DNA of 64,000 nt from assembly GCA_023429995.1 (NCBI GenBank), contig JAEZCE010000017.1, positions 62,001 through 126,000 on the forward strand. Reading direction: 5' to 3'. Below are positions 44,854-52,780 of the stretch, in pieces. The DNA comes from Bacillota bacterium (lineage in GTDB: Bacteria; Bacillota; UBA4882; UBA8346). How positions within the stretch are numbered: the stretch's first letter is position 1; the number at the start of each line of letters is the position of its first letter. The notes beneath the pieces were generated by a model that had not been told where the DNA came from, searched no databases, and worked only from the letters and a program-made list of their open reading frames with translations. The position numbers and the translations under genes were made by a program.

Positions 44854-45600
44854 TTAAGGGCATTGAAAGGTTTTTTTGAGAGAATGAAAATCCAGGTTCA
44901 GTTCTGTTTTCATTGGATAAATGATCGAACAAACGTAATCATTGATGAAAAAGGCAATCGTCTTATACTGGGCAAAATTTTTATAAACGCAGAGCGCATA
45001 ATCGGAGTTGATTTCGATCCGAGCGATTTCGAAGATCTTAAACGAGGTCATCATTCCGGTTTTTAGAACTTTGGATAATGCTTCCTTAGCTGTCCATAAA
45101 ATCGTTAGCATCCCTTCATAAGGAAAAGGCAATCCTTTGATAAGCGTTATTTCCGATTGGGTTGATTCTCTTTCAATAGCTTGGTTATGTTCCCCGCTGA
45201 TGATTCTCTCAATATCTATCGCCATCGGATGAACTTCTGGGAAGGCGATTGCGGCGCCGAAATTATCACAATGGCTAATGCTTACTTGAATATTTTGCTT
45301 GTCCGGGCAGGAGACAATGGGTTGATTGAATATTCCCGCCTGGATAGAAATGGTGGCTAAATTATCATTCCGGATTAAGGAAGCAATAGCTTTTTTAGCG
45401 GTCAACCGTCCAATGAGGTAGCTCTTGATTCGTTTTTCAAATCGAAGAGTCTCATAGTATTTCTTTTCCTGCGGATGTAAAAAAGTAACGATCTCTTCAT
45501 AACGGGTGAATTTTGAACAATCGCAAAGGCACAGACCAGCCTTATAGGTTTCATCCGGCCTGATTAACGTTAATTCTTTACTATAGATGAACTGATACAC
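44854..45600 (-). CDS. Sfp-type 4'-phosphopantetheinyl transferase
   Basis: This enzyme transfers phosphopantetheine from coenzyme A to carrier proteins. Family motifs are VSISHCDNFGAAIAFP, the metal-binding MAIDIERI (Asp and Glu) and WTAKEALSKVLKTG. The GTG start at 45600 has GAAGG almost touching it, and an in-frame TGA lies just upstream, so a slightly later start cannot be excluded. Its 248-residue length suits the Sfp group, which activates polyketide, peptide-synthetase or fatty-acid carriers. No carrier gene is in the window. Confidence 0.85.
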   Translation of the reverse strand: MYQFIYSKELTLIRPDETYKAGLCLCDCSKFTRYEEIVTFLHPQEKKYYETLRFEKRIKSYLIGRLTAKKAIASLIRNDNLATISIQAGIFNQPIVSCPDKQNIQVSISHCDNFGAAIAFPEVHPMAIDIERIISGEHNQAIERESTQSEITLIKGLPFPYEGMLTILWTAKEALSKVLKTGMMTSFKIFEIARIEINSDYALCVYKNFAQYKTIAFFINDYVCSIIYPMKTELNLDFHSLKKTFQCP

Positions 45601-45821
45601 CCTTCACTGCCCCCATATTATCATCATCATCCATGATCGTCTCAAAATATAACGATACATCGGATCACCATCCAATCATTTAATTTTACGATAATGCTCC
45701 TTAGAATTCAACGACGAAAATAGATGAATTCCAACAGTTTTAAGGTAAAAAAACTACTTCACCGAAGTGATTTTTATTCATCGACTGCCTATTATCGGGG
45801 ATACTATTCAAAAAGACGGCT

Positions 45822-45923
45822 AGTAAAACGTTCTCTAAATAACTACGCAATGATTGTGAACGTTTTACTTAAGTAGAGCGTATCTTCACCATTTCTGATT
45901 GCCATTTATTTACGATACGCTCT
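45822..45923. repeat. Two consecutive inverted repeats upstream of tRNA-Gly
   Basis: AGTAAAACGTTC (45822-45833) pairs with GAACGTTTTACT (45858-45869). AGAGCGTATC (45875-45884) pairs with GATACGCTCT (45914-45923). The 12-mer AGAGCGTATCTT at 45875 recurs at 47038-47049. Small mobile-element remnants or transcription-end hairpins are possible. Confidence 0.6.
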
Positions 45924-46015
45924 GCTAGTTTAGCGCTTGGCAATCTTGGTAAAAAATCATGGACGAATCTACTTGACTAAGCTTTGTATGTCATAGTAAA
46001 ATAACATAGGTTGTC

Positions 46016-46090
46016 GCGGAAGTAGCTCAGTGGTAGAGCATCGCCTTGCCAAGGCGAGGGTCGCGAGTTCGAATCTCGTTTTCCGCTCCA
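46016..46090 (+). tRNA. tRNA-Gly (anticodon GCC)
   Basis: A complete cloverleaf: acceptor GCGGAAG with matching 3' strand, D-arm GCTCAGTGGTAGAGC, anticodon arm CGCCTTGCCAAGGCG with GCC in the loop, T-arm GCGAGTTCGAATCTCGT and encoded CCA. A promoter with TTGACT (45973-45978) and TAAAAT (45997-46002) precedes it. A terminator follows 12 bases downstream. Confidence 0.95.
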
Positions 46091-46101
46091 ATATTCAAAT
46101 T

Positions 46102-46124
46102 AACTTCCTAGGGGAAGTTTTTTT
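46102..46124 (+). terminator. Intrinsic terminator of tRNA-Gly
   Basis: AACTTCC (46102-46108) pairs with GGAAGTT (46113-46119), with a run of T immediately after. Confidence 0.85.
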
Positions 46125-46192
46125 ATAGTCAAAAAACAGGCGTTGCCACCTGTTTTTTTTGTTTGTCTCACTTCGATTCGGGTAATGATGCT

Positions 46193-46378
46193 CTATTTTC
46201 CCTCAACAGACCCCATCACTTTAATATCTTTCAACTTAAATATGTCTTCGATACTTATATTGTCTCTGATTATCAGATCAAAATTACACGTGGGGCATGT
46301 GAATTCATTGTTGGTCAATATATAGTGGCAATTAGGACATTCCATGATGTTCCCAGTTGATTTTAAAACATTCTCCAA
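46193..46378 (-). CDS. Small zinc-ribbon protein (61 aa)
   Basis: A TTG start at 46378 has GGAGG eight bases upstream. Two CxxC knuckles (MECPNCHYILTNNEFTCPTC) would bind one zinc. The rest is a short acidic tail. Zinc ribbons of this kind often bind nucleic acid or partner proteins. No further assignment is possible. Confidence 0.65.
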   Translation of the reverse strand: MENVLKSTGNIMECPNCHYILTNNEFTCPTCNFDLIIRDNISIEDIFKLKDIKVMGSVEGK

Positions 46379-46533
46379 TACAAAAGCCTCCTTGTTCTAA
46401 AAACGCAAACTAATAATTATTTCATGATTATTGCACTTCGAATCTATTCTTCCGCCCAATGTCACGCCATGGTGGTTTTCATTGTCGGAATAAATTTTAA
46501 TAGCCTTTTTCGGTGGAGGGATTATTAAGCTTT

Positions 46534-46740
46534 CTAATTATTATTGATGATTAAATTAACATGCTTAATATATTCTTCACTTAAGGTCATAATCTTTTTG
46601 ACTTCTTCTTCTTGGAGATAGGGTAAATCCTTGACTATTCCAAAGCCTGGCTTGGTAAGCAATTCCCTTTGGTAAGGAGTCAATAAGCTATCCCAATTGG
46701 GATTCAATTTTCTTGTTGCCACACTTCCAGCTCCATTCAT
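46534..46740 (-). CDS. Small hypothetical protein downstream of a c-di-GMP-type riboswitch
   Basis: The frame opens at ATG 46740; GTG 46722, which has GGAG seven bases before it, is an equally good start. The 62-68 residue product (NPNWDSLLTPYQRELLTKPG, then EEEVKKIMTLSEEYIKHVNL) is soluble and partly helical. It matches no family I know. It is the first gene after the riboswitch on the minus strand, so it may be a c-di-GMP-responsive effector. Confidence 0.5.
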   Translation of the reverse strand: MNGAGSVATRKLNPNWDSLLTPYQRELLTKPGFGIVKDLPYLQEEEVKKIMTLSEEYIKHVNLIINNN

Positions 46741-46824
46741 CTTTTTTGTTGATTTGAGACGGACTCGTAATAAGCCCTTAATTGGATATAAAAAAAACAA
46801 CCTAATGTAGGCGGTTCGGCGATC

Positions 46825-46901
46825 AATGGCAAACGATAAGTATCATCCGTTTACTTTAGACCCGTAACTTTGCGTCTCCAGTTTTCACTGGATTTGCCAT
46901 T
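46825..46901 (-). promoter_or_regulatory. Cyclic-di-GMP-I (GEMM) riboswitch
   Basis: On the minus strand the RNA starts AAUGGCAAAUCCAGU, with GAAA tetraloop and ACUGG closing the second stem. It continues GACGCAAAG, then CGGGUCUAA, and closes with AUCGUUUGCCAUU. GGCAAA...CC-GAAA-GG...GACGCAAAG is the GEMM-I signature, and AAUGGCAAA/UUUGCCAUU give a 9-bp P1. Downstream a weak hairpin and eight T (near 46793-46800) suggest a terminator platform before the small gene at 46534-46740. Closely related GEMM RNAs sense cGAMP, and the ligand cannot be fixed by eye. Confidence 0.85.
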
Positions 46902-47138
46902 AGCTAATAAAGTTGCATACCTGGTAAATAACTCTTGATAAGAGAATAAGGGAAAAATGTTGATTTGTCAATGATTAATCAGAAAGATTTAATCTAATTT
47001 TAATCAATGATTGCATAGGGTTAATGGGTTTAAACATAGAGCGTATCTTGGATTTTTAATTTGCGTACTTTTGGTCCAATAGAACAGGGTATTATTTCAT
47101 TGCATATTGTGAAAACTATCCGAAAGGAGATGCGCAAA

Positions 47139-47693
47139 ATGAAAAAGATATTCATTTTTCTGATTATATTGATTATTCCTTCGTTGACCTTTGCTGGCGA
47201 TTATAAGACCCTAATTTTAGGAGAAAGCCAAGACATAACAGCCCAAAAATTTGTTGCATTAGCTAAAAACGGAGATATTAAGCTTAAAGGTAATGGTCTG
47301 TTTACTAAAATTTTAAATTATGATGTGGAAATATATCCGGGGTTTTTTGATAAGAAATTATATTCGATAGAACTTTATTTTCCTAAAAGTGTCGTCAGCG
47401 CCGATGTAGAGTATTTAATCGAAGATGAAATAAAACCGATGATTATGAAAGTTTATGGGAAACCGACGAAGAAATTTGATTATCCGAGTTCTCTCGATTT
47501 AAGTCCCGGATATTTAAGTTATTGCTATCAATGGCTATTTCAAAATAAAACCATCATCATTGGCGTCACGAAAGATGTGGGTGAGACTTTTTCAACGTGT
47601 GGAGCTGAAATTATGATATTGGATACTAACTTGGCGAAGGCCAGGGAAGCAAGTAAATTGAAAATGCAAATGGAATCCGGAAAGGACTTTTAA
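47139..47693 (+). CDS. Exported hypothetical protein (185 aa)
   Basis: ATG 47139 follows AAAGGAG. A signal peptide MKKIFIFLIILIIPSLTFAG is cleaved after TFA. The mature protein is mostly beta-strand with an internal Cys pair (YLSYCYQWLF, ETFSTCGAEI). The segment KLYSIELYFPKSV resembles small periplasmic proteins found as single genes. No family was recognised. The gene stands alone, about 240 bases after the riboswitch, on the other strand. Confidence 0.7.
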   Translation: MKKIFIFLIILIIPSLTFAGDYKTLILGESQDITAQKFVALAKNGDIKLKGNGLFTKILNYDVEIYPGFFDKKLYSIELYFPKSVVSADVEYLIEDEIKPMIMKVYGKPTKKFDYPSSLDLSPGYLSYCYQWLFQNKTIIIGVTKDVGETFSTCGAEIMILDTNLAKAREASKLKMQMESGKDF

Positions 47694-47923
47694 ATTAAAG
47701 TTTATCAGCTACCGATGCTATCTATTTATATGGCATAAGGGAAGCCGGGAATTTCTGATTTTGGTGAACCGATAGGCAAATTACAAAAAATCCTTTAATG
47801 AGGAGGTATCATCGTTGCAATATTAGTGAATACTTATTCATGATAATGTTTAGGTGCATTACAAATGGAGGGATACATTTGATAATAAAGGCTCCCGATC
47901 AAGGGAAGAACGGAGAGACCATC

Positions 47924-48049
47924 ATGAATAACAAAATACGTAGCTTCAGCAATGAAGAAATTGATTTAATGGCAAAAATATTGGTTGAGATAGCTTTTTA
48001 TCAGGCAAATGGGAAAATGAATAAAAAGGGAAACAGCGGCAATGGGTAA
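47924..48049 (+). CDS. Possible small protein (41 aa)
   Basis: ATG 47924 with GGAGAG upstream gives FSNEEIDLMAKILVEIAFYQ followed by a polar Lys/Asn/Gly tail. One amphipathic helix is likely. The frame extends upstream without a ribosome site. Support is limited to the start context and composition. Confidence 0.35.
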   Translation: MNNKIRSFSNEEIDLMAKILVEIAFYQANGKMNKKGNSGNG

Positions 48050-48250
48050 TTTAAGCGAATGAATCTTTTGATGCCACGGAAAGGCGGAGATTATTCCCAG
48101 GAGACATGAGAAGGAAGGCTTGGATTCGTTTTATTTTTCAAGGGTTTTCGAAATTTTACCAATATTATAGTTAGTAATTTTTATGCATAGAAGGAATATT
48201 TTAGAAATTAAAGAATATATTTAGAAACAATATTATTTGAGGTGTGAAAA

Positions 48251-48337
48251 TTGAAAACCGGTAAATTTCGTGATATAATTAGGACAAGACAAAAATTGGA
48301 TAGTTATACTTTTTTTGGCCTTGGTCTTCTGCAATGA
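48251..48337 (+). CDS. Short ORF (28 aa) coupled to the GAF-like membrane gene
   Basis: A TTG with GAGGTG upstream opens MKTGKFRDIIRTRQKLDSYT and ends in a TGA that overlaps the next ATG (ATGA). The next gene has no ribosome site of its own, so translation of this peptide probably drives it by re-initiation. It could instead be only a leader. Confidence 0.45.
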   Translation: MKTGKFRDIIRTRQKLDSYTFFGLGLLQ

Positions 48338-49152
48338 GCACTACCCGTTTTCATAATAAGAAAAGATTGATTTGGAATTTGATATTTGTTTCTTTGCCGG
48401 CGATCGTTACTTATTTCTCCAAGGATGATTATAGTTTTTCGGTTGTATTTCATCATTTTAAGATCCATTTGCCTTCCAATTCCATTGCCGAATGGCGCTT
48501 TAAGGTTGGGCTTGCTGCAGCGGTGTTAATCCAAATTGGTGTATACGTTCAGTTTGCTTCCCTTGAAAAGGAACGGGAACGGCTGATGAGCAACCTGCAA
48601 AACTATTTAAAAATCCATAAACAGTTGGCATTGAAAATCATCGGACAGACAATAAATGTACCGGAACAAAATATAGTAAATACAGAAGTGAAAGTGTATC
48701 TTTGCAAAAGAAACAGGTTTAGGGCCTTCATAGAAGGATTATCACTGGGGTTCATAAAAGCCAAAACTACGTTTATCGAAAAGAATATAAAAGAGTTCGG
48801 GCAGACACACTATACCGAATTGATTTTTGAAGCTTCCCCAAGGCCTCAAGGATTAATTTCCAGCTGTTACAATACGAAACGTTTGGTTTTGGATAAGCAC
48901 TTTAACCCAAGGCATGCTTATTTACAGCTGGATCCTTACCAACAGGAGAGACTGGCTGACGTTAAATTTATCGCTTGTTGCCCGGTGTTTAAGGGCCGAA
49001 ATGTTAAGGCTGTTTTAGTCTTTGAATCAAGAGAACCTATATTGTTTGATGATGGTCTCAATGAAGTCTTTTGCGCAAAAATGAGAGATTACAGAGATCA
49101 ATTGGAAAGTGAGTTTCCAAAACTCTTTGAACATATAAAGGAAGGGAACTAA
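48334..49152 (+). CDS. Two-helix membrane protein with coiled coil and GAF-like domain
   Basis: Helices lie at about residues 12-28 and 53-71, then a charged coiled coil (LEKERERLMSNLQNYLKIHK). A cytosolic domain of about 140 residues ends in FIACCPVFKGRNVKAVLVFE, typical of GAF folds. There is no kinase, cyclase or HTH output domain. It lies between a 28-codon and a 61-codon ORF, both abutting it. The arrangement suggests a compact sensor module, possibly signalling or defence, but no family was identified. Confidence 0.65.
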   Translation: MSTTRFHNKKRLIWNLIFVSLPAIVTYFSKDDYSFSVVFHHFKIHLPSNSIAEWRFKVGLAAAVLIQIGVYVQFASLEKERERLMSNLQNYLKIHKQLALKIIGQTINVPEQNIVNTEVKVYLCKRNRFRAFIEGLSLGFIKAKTTFIEKNIKEFGQTHYTELIFEASPRPQGLISSCYNTKRLVLDKHFNPRHAYLQLDPYQQERLADVKFIACCPVFKGRNVKAVLVFESREPILFDDGLNEVFCAKMRDYRDQLESEFPKLFEHIKEGN

Positions 49153-49338
49153 ATGTATATTGCCAAAGAAGAACCACGTGCCAATTCGCAACGAGGCTCG
49201 TTGTTCGACCTGAGCGAGTTATATTCCGGAGATACGAGTATTATATGCAATTCTCCGTCCGAATACCGAACCAAAAATGGTCAATCCATTAACAGTTATC
49301 GGAAGATAGCAGCGAAATCAAGAAGAAAAGCACGTTAG
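49153..49338 (+). CDS. Small basic hypothetical protein (61 aa) following the GAF-like gene
   Basis: Its ATG touches the upstream stop (TAAATG) and AAGGAAGGG lies inside the end of the previous gene. The sequence (SLFDLSELYSGDTSIICNSP and a Lys/Arg-rich C-terminus) looks largely disordered. Coupling to the membrane protein suggests a joint function. No homology was recognised. Confidence 0.55.
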   Translation: MYIAKEEPRANSQRGSLFDLSELYSGDTSIICNSPSEYRTKNGQSINSYRKIAAKSRRKAR

Positions 49339-49495
49339 GAGGGTGCGCGTAATCTCACTTTATCGTTCTCCGGACTACAAAATATGGATTTTGGAGGTAA
49401 TTCCAAAACCGTATTCTGCGCATTAACTCGAGAAATTATCATGAAATGATTTTTGTATCTTCAGGGTTTTATTTCGAGGAGAGTCAATTATTTCC
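49339..49495. other. Intergenic, nothing recognised
   Basis: This short stretch lies before the sulfatase promoter. No gene or RNA was seen; the whole gap to the sulfatase is 455 bases and is otherwise accounted for by the promoter/operator entry. Confidence 0.4.
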
Positions 49496-49553
49496 TTGAC
49501 AAATAAAACTTTTTTTTATAAGATATTAATTAATTAAAGAAATTAACTAATTA
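49496..49553 (+). promoter_or_regulatory. Promoter and ROK-type operator before the sulfatase
   Basis: TTGACA (49496-49501) and TAAGAT (49519-49524) are 17 bases apart. TTAATTAATTAA (49526-49537) followed by AATTAACTAATTA overlaps the start site. The same element lies behind the promoter of the ROK gene (51352) and before the transporter (52633). Confidence 0.7.
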
Positions 49554-49793
49554 TATTTTAAAGAGCAATATCGAGTTACTTAAATCCGCGATAATATAAT
49601 GGATATCTGTAGAATGTTTCAACCGGATGTAATTGTGATTATGTACCAAGCCCGCAATTAGATATTAGTCAGCTTTCAATGTTGAATCCTATATTGTTGC
49701 AAAATAGCCACTGAATTTAAAATTATATTCCTCCGAATTGTTTGCTAAAACCGATTCATAATTTTTCATATGTTAAATTTTGAGGGGTAAGGG

Positions 49794-51182
49794 ATGAACA
49801 AACCGAATATTATTTTTTTCTTTACAGATCAACAACGTTGGGATACTTGCGGGTGTTATGGCCAACCGTTGCCGGTAACCCCCAATATTGATCAAATGGC
49901 ACAGGAAGGCGTTATTTTTAAAAATGCTTTTACCTGCCAACCAGTATGCGGACCAGCAAGATCGTGCCTGCAGACCGGGAAGTATGCCACAGAAACGAAG
50001 TGTTTTCGAAATGACATTGGACTGCCGTTGAGTGAAAAGACGATTGCTCATTATTGCGCTGAGCAAGATTACCGGGTTGGATATATTGGCAAATGGCATC
50101 TTGCTTCCAACTATTCTGATTTATCAGGTGATGCGCAGCCGCCCACCGGAAAAGTTTATAACTTTAAAACCAAGCCTGTTCCAGTCGCACATCGCGGTGG
50201 ATGGAAAGACGAATGGATTGCTTCGGATGTGTTGGAGTTTACATCCCATGCCTACGATGGGCATATGTTTGATAAAGACAATCAGATCAAAGAATTTCCT
50301 TCCAGCCGATATCGAGCGGATGCTCAGACTGATTGGGCTCTGGATGTCTTGGAGCGATGGGGAAAAGAAGAACGACCCTTTTTTTTGTTTTTATCATATA
50401 TTGAACCGCACCATCAAAATGATCACCAGTGTTATGAGGGACCCCATGGTTCGAAGGAGAAATTTAAAAAATTCGTCCCGCCCGGCGATCTTGCCGCACA
50501 AGCAGGAGACTGGCAAGAGCATTATCCTGAATATTTAGGGTGTATTCATAGCCTTGATGACAATCTGGGACGAATTCGAACCAAAATTAACCAGCTGGGA
50601 ATCGCGGACCGCACAGTTATTATTTTTGCCAGCGATCACGGTTCACATTTTCGGACTAGGAATCGGGGTTTACAAGGAGCGCATTATGATGATTACAAAC
50701 GTTCCTGTCATGATGGCTGTATCCGAATACCATTGATAATCCAGGGGTCCGGTTTTGAAAAAGGTAAAGTGATAGATGATTTGGTAAGCTTGATTGATCT
50801 ACCGCCCACGTTTCTTGCGTGCGCAGGGATTCCCAAACCCGAATTCATGCACGGCCGACCCCTTCAGGAACTGGTATCGGAGAAGGTGACCGATTGGCCG
50901 GAAGAAGTCTTTCTGCAGATCAGTGAATCTTGGGTGGCTCGGGCTATACGAACGAAACGATGGAAATATTGTGTTTATGCCCCGGAGAAAAATGCCAGGG
51001 ACGAAAGTTGCAGTGATGTTTATGTCGATCAGTACTTATATGACCTCGAAAAGGATCCCCATGAGCTGAATAATTTGGTGGGGAATCCCGATTTCATGGA
51101 GATTCGCGACAGTCTGGCGGAGATCTTGAAACGCCGGATGGTTGAGGCTGGAGAGAATATGCCGAAGTTGATACGGGGATGA
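49794..51182 (+). CDS. Cytosolic S1-family sulfatase (Cys-type)
   Basis: A formylglycine-dependent sulfatase of 462 residues. The modification site CGPAR (Cys 52, Arg 56) fits C-x-P-x-R, followed by LQTGKY. Metal-binding Asp 12-Gln 13 open the fold (FFTDQQRW), and ASDHGSHF near residue 279 supplies the distal Asp/His. No signal peptide exists, so it acts on imported substrate. Cys-type enzymes in anaerobes need a radical-SAM maturase, which is not in the window. GAGGGGTAAGGG precedes the ATG. An operator shared with the ROK gene and the ABC operon ties it to sugar uptake. Substrate is inferred to be a sulfated mono- or oligosaccharide. Confidence 0.87.
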   Translation: MNKPNIIFFFTDQQRWDTCGCYGQPLPVTPNIDQMAQEGVIFKNAFTCQPVCGPARSCLQTGKYATETKCFRNDIGLPLSEKTIAHYCAEQDYRVGYIGKWHLASNYSDLSGDAQPPTGKVYNFKTKPVPVAHRGGWKDEWIASDVLEFTSHAYDGHMFDKDNQIKEFPSSRYRADAQTDWALDVLERWGKEERPFFLFLSYIEPHHQNDHQCYEGPHGSKEKFKKFVPPGDLAAQAGDWQEHYPEYLGCIHSLDDNLGRIRTKINQLGIADRTVIIFASDHGSHFRTRNRGLQGAHYDDYKRSCHDGCIRIPLIIQGSGFEKGKVIDDLVSLIDLPPTFLACAGIPKPEFMHGRPLQELVSEKVTDWPEEVFLQISESWVARAIRTKRWKYCVYAPEKNARDESCSDVYVDQYLYDLEKDPHELNNLVGNPDFMEIRDSLAEILKRRMVEAGENMPKLIRG

Positions 51183-51322
51183 GTTTATCGGGTATCGCAT
51201 GTTTGAACAAGAAGACTTGAAAAAATTGGCTGAAGTATCTAAAAATTATTTTGAACTGTTTCGCCCGGGATGTCAAATAAAATACAATATTATAGACGAT
51301 TTTTTGCTTTTTAGTTGCGATC

Positions 51323-51365
51323 TTGACAATCTTGTTACGATAGATTAACATTTAATTAATTAAAA
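51323..51365 (+). promoter_or_regulatory. Promoter and operator of the first ROK repressor
   Basis: TTGACA (51323-51328), 17 bases, TAACAT (51346-51351), then TTAATTAATTAAAA (51352-51365). The layout is the same as before the sulfatase, indicating autoregulation. Confidence 0.7.
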
Positions 51366-51407
51366 GAAAAAATAATTGATCTTGGATTATTCAAAGAGGT
51401 TGATAGA

Positions 51408-52595
51408 ATGCATTATTTACGAGGCGAAAATATGGGAGATGTCCGGAAAAACAACCGGACCCGTTTTTTAGAAATCATGTTTAAATACGGACCCATTTCA
51501 CGATCTGAAATCAGTGAAATCTCGGGATTGACTCCTCCGACGGTTTCGGCGCTGGCTAACGAGCTCCTGAGCGAAAATATCGTTGAAGAATTCGGTATAG
51601 ATACCGGTAAACAGGCTGTGGGACGTAAAAGAATCCAAATGCGTTTGGTGAACAACGGACGATTGGTTATTGGAGTTGAAATCGGTGTTAAACAGCTATT
51701 AGTGGGTCTAGTGAATTTAAATGGCGAGATACTCGTTAGGCGGGCGGCGATGATCGGTTTAAAAAACCCGGATACAGTAATTCATCAGACCATAGACTTG
51801 ATCCAAAGTATCCTTAAAGATTGTCAGGTCGAGAAAGTTATTGGGATCGGCGTCGGAGCCACCGGACTTGTAGATAATCAGGCCGGCGTGATTCGAAATT
51901 CTCCCAATTTGGAATGGAGAAATATCCCGTTGCAAGAGTTGTTGAAAAATGAATTCTCAATTCCGGTTGTGGTTGATAATAATGTTCGCTTAATGGCTTT
52001 AGGGGAAAATACTTTTTTGAATAACTGGAGCGAGGTATCCCGGCTCATCCTGGTTCATGTTGGTTATGGTATCGGGTGTGGGATTATTTTGAACGGACAA
52101 TTATACTATGGTAATTCATTCAGCGCGGGAGAACTTGGTCACACGGTAATTTTCCCCAATGGTCCTTTGTGTAGCTGCGGAAAGCACGGTTGCTTGGAAA
52201 CATTGGCTTCCGGACGCGCAATTACTTCTGCGTATCTGCGAGAAAAGTCTCTGGATAATTTAGGATACAGTCGAATATTGGAAGAATTATTAAAAGATGC
52301 CGCCAAAAACGAAAAAAGCGCTGTGGACATTTTGACGCAGGCCAGTACTTATATGGGATATGGCATCATCAATTTGATCAGCTTGTTTGCGCCCGATTCA
52401 ATCATTTTGCATGGCTCCATCTTTCATTCTGCGGTTTATACGGAACCGATTTTGAATTTGATTCAAGCAAACAATTATGGAAACAACGAACGAGTTGCCA
52501 TCAAACAAAGCTATGTTGACGATGAATTGGTTATCTTAGGAGCGGGAGCGTTGGCGTTGCAAAATTTTTTAATTTGTAAAGATGCTATCGGATAA
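51408..52595 (+). CDS. ROK-family transcriptional repressor (XylR/NagC-like), first
   Basis: A winged HTH (FKYGPISRSEISEISGLTPP) is fused to a ROK sugar-kinase-like domain with the zinc site CSCGKHGCLE near residue 260. GAGG lies before 51408; ATG 51432 is also possible. It lies between the sulfatase and the ABC operon, and its TTAATTAATTAA-type site occurs before all three, so it most likely represses the whole group until its sugar ligand binds. Confidence 0.9.
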   Translation: MHYLRGENMGDVRKNNRTRFLEIMFKYGPISRSEISEISGLTPPTVSALANELLSENIVEEFGIDTGKQAVGRKRIQMRLVNNGRLVIGVEIGVKQLLVGLVNLNGEILVRRAAMIGLKNPDTVIHQTIDLIQSILKDCQVEKVIGIGVGATGLVDNQAGVIRNSPNLEWRNIPLQELLKNEFSIPVVVDNNVRLMALGENTFLNNWSEVSRLILVHVGYGIGCGIILNGQLYYGNSFSAGELGHTVIFPNGPLCSCGKHGCLETLASGRAITSAYLREKSLDNLGYSRILEELLKDAAKNEKSAVDILTQASTYMGYGIINLISLFAPDSIILHGSIFHSAVYTEPILNLIQANNYGNNERVAIKQSYVDDELVILGAGALALQNFLICKDAIG

Positions 52596-52632
52596 CGGAT
52601 GAGATTTTAATGGGAATCAATAGCCAATATTA

Positions 52633-52654
52633 TTTAATTAATATAAATAATTAT
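52633..52654 (+). promoter_or_regulatory. ROK-type operator before the sulfated-sugar transporter operon
   Basis: TTTAATTAATATAAATAATTA resembles the sites at 49526 and 51352 and lies 127 bases before the binding-protein start. Confidence 0.6.
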
Positions 52655-52780
52655 TTGGTTTAGAAGATCTTACTTTGGAAAGGCAATTGACCTTAAAGGG
52701 GGGATGCTAAGTTCAAAAGCGTTTAGAGTTGGAGTTTTTCGAATCAGGAGAATCCAAAAAATTGCAAGGGAGTATGCGAG

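Noticed and set aside
44839..45066. 75-codon plus-strand frame opposite the phosphopantetheinyl transferase
   Set aside because: Antisense shadow of a well-supported gene.
46016..46090. tRNA-Gly as an integration site of a mobile element
   Set aside because: No integrase gene and no second copy of the tRNA 3' end are visible in the window.
46741..46800. N-terminal extension of the small minus-strand gene to 46800
   Set aside because: That start lies inside the T-run that follows the riboswitch, so it cannot be the translation start if the platform works as a terminator.
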